Assembly (NCBI RefSeq): GCF_963678975.1
Contig: NC_089277.1
Location: 20,367,440-20,431,439, forward strand
From: Dysidea avara
Taxonomy: Eukaryota; Porifera; Demospongiae; Dictyoceratida; Dysideidae
Length of the DNA stretch: 64,000 bases
Reading direction: 5' to 3'
The notes under the pieces were generated by a model. The model did not search any database and had not been told where the DNA came from. It saw only the letters and a program-made list of their open reading frames with translations. Below, piece by piece: positions 61,101-64,000 of this stretch. Every line of letters starts with the position of its first letter. Position 1 is the first letter of the stretch. The translations under genes and the position numbers were made by a program.

Positions 61101-63115
61101 ACTCAATAGCCACAATAGCTCTTTCATCAATATCTGATATAGATAACAACATTAATGAAATCTTAGACTTGATGGACATTGTGTCTGCTCCTCTCAATGT
61201 CACGAATTTGATGAGTAACAATGTAACTACTTTGAATGAGTCTGCTGACAGATCTAATGTAATTGATGAAGCAATAGAACTGGTTAAGGAACACCTTTTG
61301 AATAATCAGTACATCAATAACACTTTTGATCTAGACTTATTTAAATCCTGGCAAGCTAAGATGGAATATTTACATAATGAAACAAAAAGAGCTGCAGGAC
61401 TTCCTTGTTTGAGCTTTTCAGACTGTTTGCAAGAAGTTGTGGATACAGTGGAAGATCTTGTAAATGATATTCCTGTATTAAATTTTGAAGGGTCTAGATT
61501 ACTTCCTACAGCTAGTGAAAATTTATTAGATTTAGCTTTGATACAACACTTCAGCATATTTTCAGCTGTTGATAATACACATAAGATATATAAACTTGCA
61601 AATGATCCTTTGCTCTACAATTACTGGTGCACCAATCCACCCATTGTATCTATCCAGCCACCATATCGTTTTGCTGCTAGGGAAAACACAACAATAAAGT
61701 TGGCATGTGAAGTTGAGATTGAGGACTACTCTAGTTTTATTTGGAAAAAGAATTCTGTACAAATACCCAATCAAAGAGGTAGCACACTGGTATTATCAGA
61801 TGTCAGGCTCAGTGACAGTGGGAACTACACGTGTGTTGTCACTAATCAGGTGTCCAGTGTGACTAGTACAAATGTTTTGGTGGACATACAACAGTTTCCA
61901 TCATTTCTCCTTCAACCTGAAAATGTAGATGTGTACTCTGGAGATATGAATGGTGCTACTTTTAAAAGTAATGCTACTGGTTTCCCATATCCAAGTTATC
62001 GATGGTATTTTCAACAAAAGGGAGCTTCAGAATTTGGTCTGATACCTGGTCAAAATCAGAATGAGCTTACTATTGCTAGTCCACTAGCAGAAAATGAAGG
62101 TTCTTACTATTGTGAAGCTTTCAACGAACAAGGTGAACTAAGATCAAGGATTGTTAACCTAACTGTGTTGGAGTCAACAGTACTTCAGGTAACTCAAAGT
62201 AGTCAAATCAATTTTATTGCTGCATCTCAGTCAGATATTAACCTTGACATTATGAGTTTGGGATCAGGTCGTACCGGAAATGATAAACATGCAAAAACTA
62301 TTCTATCACCAACTGCAGTGAAAACATTGCAAGAAGAAGTTCTTAGTGTATTGCCCACACTGATATCATTTGGTTCAACAACAGTGAAAAATGTTGCAAT
62401 AATTCCTGTATCTGCTACAACCATTAGTATTAGTGTTACACTTTACATTGAGAATATAAGCTACCTAAATATGTCACTGTCAGATTTTAACCTCTTGGCA
62501 CAACAAGCCAGAGAAGAATGGCTGTCAGTTTGGAAAATGTTACAAGGTAATTCTGAACTGTTTTATACCAATGGGTATAAAAGTGATCCATCATCAATGC
62601 GATTTGGCCAAATAAAGTTGACTTGTCCTCCTGGAAAGCAAGTTTCAACTACAAATAACCTTTTGTGTGGTAAGTTGTAGTAGCAATAATCCTATATTAT
62701 GCACATTATTGGTTACACAGTAGTTATACTTATAACTTTATTTTATTTTCAGTAAGTTGTCCACCTGGAAGCCATCAAATTTTAGCTGACGAAAAATTGG
62801 TGAAAGATGATGGAAGAATTCTAAGATATTTAACTCCAAAATGCCTACTATGCCAGATTGGGCAATATCAGGAGTTGCAAGGTCAAACTAATTGCAAGAA
62901 ATGTCCAGTAAATTACATAACTCTGACAACTGGTGCAAGGTTTAAGGACAGTTGTTATGATACACAACAGTGTTCCCCAGGGATGTTTTCTGTAACAGGT
63001 GTTGAACCATGTGAAGTGTGCCCTCCAGGAACATACTCTGTTAATAATGGCTCTACATCATGCTTCAATTGTAACAATAAAAACAATCCACTTCCTTGTC
63101 CTATTAATAAAACTG
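27978..63115 (+). CDS. Large modular extracellular protein gene, partial at both ends
   Basis: Eight exons on the plus strand join in frame: 27978-28100, 28168-28290, 28355-28477, 28624-28989, 29697-31072, 58830-58962, 59280-62669, 62753-63115. Phases are 1-1 for the EGF and sushi exons, 1-0 for the fifth, 0-1 for the sixth and 1-1 for the rest. Encoded order: three EGF_CA-like modules, two sushi/CCP domains, one EGF, a ~420-residue unrecognised region, a short joining exon, a 1130-residue exon with coiled coil, Cys-rich patch, dibasic cleavage motif and two Ig domains, then GCC2/GCC3-like repeats. Many N-x-S/T sites and disulfide-type modules indicate a secreted or membrane-anchored adhesion or matrix protein. 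No signal peptide or transmembrane segment is seen, so both ends lie outside the exons found. The fifth intron is about 27.8 kb. The domain set recalls SVEP1-like or other EGF/CCP/Ig mosaic proteins, but I do not claim orthology. Confidence 0.7.
28168..28290 (+). CDS. Host exon: EGF_CA-like module 2
   Basis: A 123-bp phase 1-1 exon begins [16 protein letters not shown] and has [17 protein letters not shown], a textbook calcium-binding EGF with six cysteines and the conserved aromatic Tyr. Acceptor GCAATAG, donor GTACAT. Confidence 0.85.
28355..28477 (+). CDS. Host exon: EGF_CA-like module 3
   Basis: A 123-bp phase 1-1 exon reads [16 protein letters not shown] and [17 protein letters not shown]. 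It has the same length and phase as the two preceding modules, which indicates exon duplication. Donor GTAATT. Confidence 0.85.
28624..28989 (+). CDS. Host exon: two sushi/CCP domains
   Basis: A 366-bp phase 1-1 exon. The first CCP reads [14 protein letters not shown], then [16 protein letters not shown] and a W ([11 protein letters not shown]). The second reads [16 protein letters not shown], then [14 protein letters not shown] and VAWSPSPVC. Each has four cysteines and the Trp before the last Cys. CCP modules mediate protein-protein contacts in adhesion and complement-type proteins. Confidence 0.8.
29313..29456. repeat. Imperfect inverted repeat in intron
   Basis: ATGCATTGCTAGAATTCTTC and the following CAGTGGAT...CCTCAGGAAT pair with ATTCCTGAGG...ATCCACTG and the complement of the outer arm. 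A third related piece (CATCATTCCTTTGGGG...TTATCCAC) follows to about 29525. It is a short foldback element with no coding. Confidence 0.6.
29697..31072 (+). CDS. Host exon: EGF plus large unrecognised ectodomain
   Basis: A 1376-bp exon, phase 1 in and 0 out (donor GTAAGT at 31073). It begins with an [22 protein letters not shown], then [14 protein letters not shown]. About 420 residues follow that I do not recognise. They are beta-rich with paired cysteines ([24 protein letters not shown]) and no transmembrane segment. The stop seen in the unspliced frame (31133) lies beyond the donor and is not used in the model. Confidence 0.75.
31553..31689. repeat. 137-bp palindromic MITE
   Basis: TGCACAAATCCAGGTATCTG and the following arm to CACAATAATCACC are reverse-complemented after a short loop (GGTGATTATTGTACCATTCC...GGATTTGTGCA). 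The arms are about 60 bp with few mismatches. No open frame. Confidence 0.8.
32410..33022. repeat. hAT-like element with nested insertion
   Basis: The left end is CAGTGGCGGATACAGG followed by GGTTTCAGTTGAAACCCC; the right end is AAATCCGCCACTG preceded by CTGAAACCCCTCTG. No target duplication is clear (GCACAATT against CAATTTTT). A second element (32671-32985) is inserted within it. Confidence 0.6.
32671..32985. repeat. Nested hAT-type MITE with exact 8-bp TSD
   Basis: The ends are CAGGGGCGGATCC and GTATCCGCCCCTG. The flanking octamer TCTGAAAC occurs at 32663-32670 and again at 32986-32993, a perfect 8-bp target duplication as made by hAT transposases. It carries two CTCTAATAGAG-type motifs near 32875-32915 and a copy of the GGTCA...TTGACAATAGCTGCC module shared with 36450 and 44320. 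Confidence 0.85.
33023..34284. other. Intron stretch, no recognised gene
   Basis: Two related phrases (TCTGTGGTGTGTATAGTTTT near 33098 and TCTGTGGTGCATAATTTTGA near 33920) suggest a diverged direct repeat. Open frames at 33358-33597 (plus) and 34310-34089 (minus) share a short, possibly mirrored, segment. Nothing is assignable. Confidence 0.4.
34285..34495 (+). repeat. Dispersed repeat with (GGAAT)n
   Basis: This segment, including TTCTACGGAATGGAATGG and GACACCTCCAGCAGG, matches the reverse complement of 47240-47450. Four GGAAT pentamers are at 34378-34402. The two copies lie in opposite orientation 13 kb apart. Confidence 0.65.
36316..36341. repeat. C-run/(CA)n microsatellite
   Basis: A poly-C tract is followed by (CA)n. 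No coding. Confidence 0.8.
36479..36947. repeat. hAT-type MITE, exact 8-bp TSD and empty paralogue
   Basis: The ends are TAGGGACCCGTCGATTT and AAATAGACTGGTCCCTA. The octamer ACTGTGAC is duplicated exactly at 36471-36478 and 36948-36955. Removing the element and one octamer restores a sequence that matches an uninterrupted copy at about 44270-44345 (reverse strand), which acts as a related empty site. Three CTCTAATAGAAC motifs with GATCGAGATA lie inside. No open frame. Confidence 0.9.
38150..38545 (-). other. Unassigned minus-strand open region
   Basis: Three overlapping minus-strand frames are open here, one with a 75-codon Met-initiated frame (38499-38272) and another (38422-38120) running through a GT (GTGAGC at about 38271-38266) as if spliced. 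Reading pieces such as [17 protein letters not shown] and [13 protein letters not shown] look protein-like, but I recognise no family. It lies inside the 6.8-kb TIR element, so it might be a remnant of its transposase or a captured exon. Low confidence that it is coding. Confidence 0.2.
38961..39461. repeat. hAT-type MITE (CAGTGTTGGG ends), exact TSD
   Basis: The ends CAGTGTTGGGAGTAACGC and GTAACTTGCCCAAAACTG pair as TIRs. The octamer GGTATGGC is present at 38953-38960 and 39462-39469, a perfect duplication. The interior is rich in GTAAC/GTTAC words. This TIR type with AGTAACGC is common in hAT non-autonomous families of animals. Confidence 0.9.
39588..39745. repeat. Palindromic MITE ~158 bp
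   Basis: The arms pair from GCATCACACTGTAACTTCAG and GTGTGATTTTCACACTGATG to their complement ending ACAGTGCAT, with CACTTAGTGTG/CACACTAAGTG near the loop. No open frame. Confidence 0.75.
39790..39915. repeat. Perfect hairpin plus third half-unit
   Basis: An arm containing GTAAAATGTGATTTTTAACC is followed by its exact reverse complement around AACAAAATTTTGTT. A third partial copy in the complement orientation (GGTTAAATATCACATTTTAC) follows to 39905. Confidence 0.8.
41778..41860 (+). ncRNA. tRNA-like/SINE-like sequence
   Basis: TCCCTCC at the left can pair with GGAGGGA at the right. A B-box-like GCAGTTCGAATCCT lies in between and a T9 run follows. The TTTGGCCCCTTTTCTGTTACAC after it resembles the sequence after the tRNA-like blocks in both Helitrons. 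T-stem pairing is poor, so it is a pseudo-tRNA or SINE fragment. Confidence 0.35.
42031..42858. repeat. 828-bp palindrome with duplicated sub-unit
   Basis: The arms of about 405 bp are almost perfect reverse complements from ATCCACCCCAAAAACACC to its complement, around a short centre at about 42435-42455. Within each arm a ~170-bp sub-unit is present twice in diverged form (GCTGTAAAAAAAGGCGCG...GCGGCCAAGAATAAAT and GCTGTAAAATAGGTGCAC...GCAGCCAAGAATGAAT). The 67-codon minus frame (42866-42663) is a symmetry product. If transcribed in the host intron it would fold into long dsRNA. Confidence 0.9.
43075..43355. repeat. Diverged direct repeat
   Basis: Two ~105-bp segments (about 43075-43180 and 43248-43352) share AGTAGATCTATCTTTAGAATGTGA-type sequence, ACAGTATCTCACATCTG and CTTATGC...CTCAAA. 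The second carries a CTATTAGAGTAG motif. No coding. Confidence 0.5.
44010..44600 (-). pseudogene. LINE 3' end fragment, interrupted by a MITE
   Basis: On the minus strand, beyond a MITE at 44247-44535, the frame reads [20 protein letters not shown] and then [10 protein letters not shown] before a stop. This has the layout of the C-terminal end of CR1/RTE-type LINE proteins (W-N-x-L-P...F-K-x-x-L). The portion upstream of the MITE is too decayed to assign. The opposite hydrophobic plus-strand frame (44297-44671) is judged an antisense shadow. Confidence 0.55.
44247..44535. repeat. hAT-type MITE with exact 8-bp TSD
   Basis: The element begins CAGGGGTGGTGGAGC and ends CCCTCCACCGCCTAT. GCTTGCAA is present at 44239-44246 and 44536-44543, a perfect duplication. 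It carries the GGTCA...CTGCTGACAATAGCTGC module (about 44316-44345) and two CTCTATTAGAGTAT motifs near 44430 and 44457. Confidence 0.8.
44897..45965. repeat. Composite repeat, copy 3 (no hairpin)
   Basis: Seven or so 31-bp minisatellite units (to about 45115) are followed by the body shared with 11150-11990, ending CTCACAGTGTGGCGCCGG. The hairpin and tail present in copies 1 and 2 are missing. A CTATTAGGGTG...ATTAGAGTATCTCGATC motif sits at about 45168-45203. Confidence 0.8.
45966..47234. other. Intron stretch without recognised gene
   Basis: A short (TA)n run is at about 46387. At 46498-46550 part of the AAGTTGAAGACCAAAAAA...GGTCA module recurs. An open frame of 123 codons at 46866-47237 (plus) has no recognisable domain. 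Confidence 0.4.
47235..47460 (-). repeat. Inverted partner of 34285-34495
   Basis: On the reverse strand this matches the (GGAAT)-containing repeat at 34285-34495, including TTCTACGGAACGGAACGG and GGCACCTCCAGC. The direct pentamer here reads CCGTT/GGAAC. Confidence 0.65.
47871..48592. repeat. Palindromic MITE with GGAAT-rich TIRs
   Basis: The left arm begins CCACTAATAATGGGTACTGA, then TGAAAGCCGGAATGGAACGG. The right arm is its complement ending GTATCCACTAATAAT. Matching extends about 110 bp (GCACGCGCCAAG, ACAGATTGTGCAC) and then decays. The interior has no open frame. Confidence 0.75.
49027..49662. repeat. hAT-type MITE, exact TSD ATTAGCTA
   Basis: The ends are CAGTGGTTGTAAATGGG and CCCACTTACAACACTG. 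ATTAGCTA occurs at 49019-49026 and 49663-49670. The interior near both ends is rich in GGGTCA/TGACCC words (GGGTCATTTGGGTCAC). The related locus at 51890 lacks the insertion. Confidence 0.9.
49705..50097. repeat. MITE with TAGGCACC TIRs
   Basis: TAGGCACCAGCCTATTATGC at the left pairs with GCATAATAGGCTGGTGCCTA at the right, 20 of 20. The flanks ATGCAGAG and ACACAGAG agree at 6 of 8 positions, an aged hAT-type duplication. The TIR is related to TAGGGACC at 36479. The locus at 51890-52200 lacks it. Confidence 0.85.
50171..51484. repeat. TGTGACCC MITE, copy 1 (with nested insertion)
   Basis: It begins TGTGACCCAGTGTGGGAAAA and ends with the complement (TTTTTTCAGACTGGGTCACA). Apart from an insertion at about 50446-51149 it matches the reverse complement of 53239-53845. 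No gene. Open frames such as 51496-51161 (minus) are parts of the repeat, shared with the other copy. Confidence 0.75.
50446..51149. repeat. Nested insertion: LTR-like repeats plus LINE tail
   Basis: Relative to copy 2 of the MITE this ~700-bp segment is extra. GTGATTGACCCAGCTCACTC occurs twice, at about 50457 and 50730, 273 bp apart. The second copy is preceded by GAAGGGGGAATAC, a purine-rich tract. At 50985-51145 the minus strand reads [16 protein letters not shown] with a (GATTAT)n tail, the 3' end of a LINE. The duplicated phrase may be the LTRs of a miniature LTR element. Confidence 0.5.
51890..52200 (+). repeat. Uninterrupted copy of the 48815 repeat
   Basis: About 300 bp match the sequence around the MITEs at 49027 and 49705, from CATTGTGGGATGTTCATTGT to GAATGATTGGCTGGG. 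It gives the pre-insertion state of both sites. Confidence 0.65.
52205..52940. repeat. Inverted repeat with ~120-bp arms
   Basis: GGTTGGGTGCATAGTCTGTC and CTATGCTGTTAGTTTGGAAA pair with their complements at about 52830-52875. The outer parts (AACTGCCCT...AAACCAAG) pair with 52895-52940. The ~470-bp spacer has no recognised gene. Confidence 0.65.
53239..53845. repeat. TGTGACCC MITE, copy 2
   Basis: It begins TGTGACCCAGTATGAGAAAA. The right end is diverged (GATAAGCCCGATTTTCCCAG). The body matches copy 1 at 50171-51484 in the opposite orientation without the nested 700 bp. Confidence 0.75.
54395..54465 (+). ncRNA. tRNA-like block in Helitron leader
   Basis: An A-box-like TGGTTTAGGTGCC and a B-box GGGTTCGAGTCC are spaced as in a tRNA and followed by a T9 run. 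It lies about 325 bp from the Helitron 5' end. The smaller Helitron (11995) has an equivalent block, so it may belong to the family and not be a chance SINE insertion. Confidence 0.5.
54599..55276 (+). pseudogene. Helitron RepHel N-terminus with 21-residue repeats
   Basis: From ATG 54599 it reads a basic N-terminus (MPPKRKRS), then a Gln/Arg/Glu-rich helix. Four tandem 63-bp units follow (54863-54925, 54926-54988, 54989-55051, 55052-55114) encoding [20 protein letters not shown]-type repeats; the first three are nearly identical at DNA level and the fourth is diverged. Arg-rich repeats of this kind precede the Rep domain in many animal Helitron proteins. The frame stops at 55276 through a shift near 55235-55250. 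The correct continuation reads in the neighbouring frame ([14 protein letters not shown], about 55248). Confidence 0.7.
55248..56286 (+). pseudogene. Helitron_like_N domain of RepHel
   Basis: Continues from [14 protein letters not shown] through an FSQIYFID-type block to [67 protein letters not shown] and [17 protein letters not shown]. These are typical of the Helitron_like_N domain that precedes the HUH nuclease. It ends at [10 protein letters not shown] and a stop. In intact proteins the next residues lead into the H-U-H motif; here the sequence jumps to helicase instead, so the nuclease is absent and the element cannot mobilise itself. Confidence 0.8.
56283..57267 (+). pseudogene. PIF1-like helicase remnant of RepHel
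   Basis: Starting directly after the Rep break and in another frame, it reads [20 protein letters not shown], the motif III region of PIF1 helicases. An in-frame TGA follows at about 56398, then the middle domain to 56628 and a shift near 56630. It continues with [52 protein letters not shown] (motif V) and [16 protein letters not shown] (motif VI), ending at 57267. Walker A and B (motifs I and II) are lost in the internal deletion. It has no ATPase potential. Confidence 0.85.
57268..58057 (+). other. 3' non-coding part of Helitron
   Basis: About 790 bp between the helicase stop and the 3' terminus. A minus-strand frame of 108 codons (57725-57399) is unrecognised. The terminal hairpin and CTAG are at 58024-58057. 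Confidence 0.6.
58150..58530 (-). pseudogene. LINE 3' end fragment
   Basis: On the minus strand the sequence reads [20 protein letters not shown] and then IQF-stop, the typical C-terminal end of CR1/RTE-type LINE proteins. An AT-rich (AATAAT)n-like tail follows toward 58200. The upstream part is decayed. It lies just 3' of the Helitron end. Confidence 0.6.
58830..58962 (+). CDS. Host joining exon, 133 bp
   Basis: Acceptor TTCACAG and donor GTAAGT bound a 133-bp open segment reading [15 protein letters not shown] to TKPSLFLSK. Its entry phase (0) and exit phase (1) are exactly those needed between exon 29697-31072 and exon 59280-62669. Its amphipathic beta-like sequence fits the surrounding ectodomain. 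No domain name can be given. Confidence 0.65.
59280..62669 (+). CDS. Host exon: 1130-residue ectodomain with coiled coil and two Ig
   Basis: Acceptor GTACAG, donor GTAAGT at 62670. The first residues are [17 protein letters not shown], upstream of the first in-frame Met. A coiled coil is encoded at about 60070-60235, a Cys-rich patch ([19 protein letters not shown]...) at about 60230-60480, and HRRRKRQY, a furin-type site, at about 60965-60990. Ig domain 1 at about 61650-61895 has the two cysteines (LACEV, GNYTCVV) and the W. Ig domain 2 at about 61896-62170 has W and YYCEAF but no Cys at the first position (FKSNATG). Many N-x-S/T sites indicate a glycosylated extracellular chain. The 3.4-kb length without an intron is unusual next to the short EGF exons. 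Confidence 0.8.
62753..63115 (+). CDS. Host exon: GCC2/GCC3-like cysteine repeats
   Basis: A 363-bp phase 1-1 exon (acceptor TTTTCAG, donor GTAAGA) reads [48 protein letters not shown] and [14 protein letters not shown]. The C-x-P/x-G-x-F/Y...G...C-x2-C spacing is that of GCC2/GCC3 (ephrin-receptor-like) repeats found in large EGF/sushi proteins such as SVEP1. The next exon is beyond the recognisable sequence or past the window. Confidence 0.75.
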
Positions 63116-64000
63116 GTAAGATATGCATTGCATGCAGTATTTACATGGATACAATACATTTTTACTGCATTTAACATAATTGTTATTCTTACTATGTATT
63201 GCTACATAAAGAGAGTGTGTAGAACATGTTAGCCTTAAATTTTAGAGATGTACTAATAATCGGATGAGTGCATGCTTGGTAGATTTCAATAATTACTTGA
63301 GCTGTTGTTACGTACCATACTCGGAAATCGGTTGCAATGGGCTATAACTAGCAGATTGGTACTCTATTTAGGTGCAGTACAATCAGGGAGGGCTGGTATC
63401 AAAGGTTCAGACATGTATTTATGTTAGTGATGCACTGATAGGAGATGCAGAATATCCCAATGTCGGTTTTGGTAACTATTACCCAAATATTTAACCAATT
63501 AATTTTACTAACCCTGATGTTATTGCTTTCAATAATGTTTTAAAATGGCACTTTTACAAATTGTCTGTAAAATTTTGGCAAATGTAAATATCAGATCAGT
63601 TACCAGTATCAGCTATATACTATGTGATTTTCAATATCTAAAATCTGGCCAATAAACTGATTTCCAATGATTTGCTGATTAATTGGTGCATCACTAATTT
63701 AGGTAATTTGTTAATGGCTTGTGGTAACCACAAGCCAGACCTGAAATAAACAGTGATTATTAGAGACCTACAGTAGCCCACCTATCTAATTAACTGCTTT
63801 GGCTTTACTGGTACAGTATGTGTTCAACCTCATTAGCTTTGCAATCATTACATTTAGTGGGTTCTGTACAAATAATACTGAAAGAGCCCTACAATCAGGT
63901 ATTGCAGTAAATTATCAGTAAAATAGGATCAGAGAATTGGTACATCTCAATTAATTTTGTATTTACTGTTTCAAACTTTCACACATGAAAATTTAATTGA
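63116..64000. other. Intron at right edge
   Basis: No further exon was recognised. It contains the MITE at 63425-63696. Confidence 0.4.
63425..63696. repeat. MITE with TAGTGATGCAC TIRs, 7/8 TSD
   Basis: The left end TAGTGATGCACTGATAGG pairs with the right end AATTGGTGCATCACTA. The flanks ATTTATGT and ATTTAGGT differ at one position, an aged 8-bp hAT-type duplication. The interior is AT-rich without a frame. Confidence 0.75.

Noticed and set aside
59375-62680. A separate gene starting at about 59375
   Set aside because: The frame starts there with GTG, not ATG, and is open upstream to an AG acceptor at 59278-59279 with no stop; it is an internal exon.

Overview
This is a eukaryotic (metazoan) window: intron-bearing genes with GT..AG splice sites, extracellular EGF/sushi/Ig modules, and transposons of types found in animals. 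It is AT-rich by eye. The mix of Helitron, DIRS, P-like, hAT-type MITEs, Gypsy and LINE copies together with a huge modular extracellular protein would suit an invertebrate such as a demosponge; the taxon is an inference and I cannot fix it from sequence alone. No bacterial operon, rRNA or CRISPR array is present.

Layout. (1) 0.6-5.1 kb: a palindromic MITE, then two convergent genes: an intronless plus-strand ORF (1253-2260) and a six-exon minus-strand P-element/THAP9-like transposase (2460-5129) whose splice model stays in frame for 756 residues. (2) 5.6-12 kb: two tandem copies of a composite repeat (large hairpin, tail, 31-bp minisatellite, conserved body). The second copy is interrupted by a 5'-truncated LINE and by a near-perfect 371-bp palindrome; a third partial copy lies at 44.9-46.0 kb. 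(3) 12.0-12.8 kb: a non-autonomous Helitron with both ends visible. (4) 13.1-18.0 kb: a decayed DIRS-like retrotransposon (gag-like, RT/RNase H, tyrosine recombinase). (5) 22.3-26.8 kb: a decayed Ty3/Gypsy element whose probable 3' LTR is split by a TIR element.

(6) 28.0 kb to beyond 63.1 kb: one host gene, plus strand, open at both ends. Exons encode three calcium-binding-type EGF modules, two sushi domains, another EGF, a large unrecognised ectodomain, two Ig domains and GCC2/GCC3-type cysteine repeats. A 133-bp exon at 58830-58962 is the only piece found that joins the phase-0 end at 31072 to the phase-1 exon at 59280. This implies a 27.8-kb intron (31073-58829).

(7) That intron is packed with mobile DNA: hAT-type MITEs with exact 8-bp target duplications (32671, 36479, 38961, 44247, 49027), a 6.8-kb element with ~250-340-bp terminal inverted repeats and a TA duplication (34758-41590), an 828-bp palindrome (42031-42858), TGTGACCC-type MITEs (50171, 53239), LINE 3' ends, and a 4-kb Helitron with exact TC...CTAG ends (54071-58057) that has lost the middle of its Rep/helicase gene.

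A 25-30-bp motif centred on CTCTAATAGAG recurs more than fifteen times in different repeat families. It, the convergent two-gene P-like locus and the tRNA-like block inside the Helitron leader are the least explained signals here.
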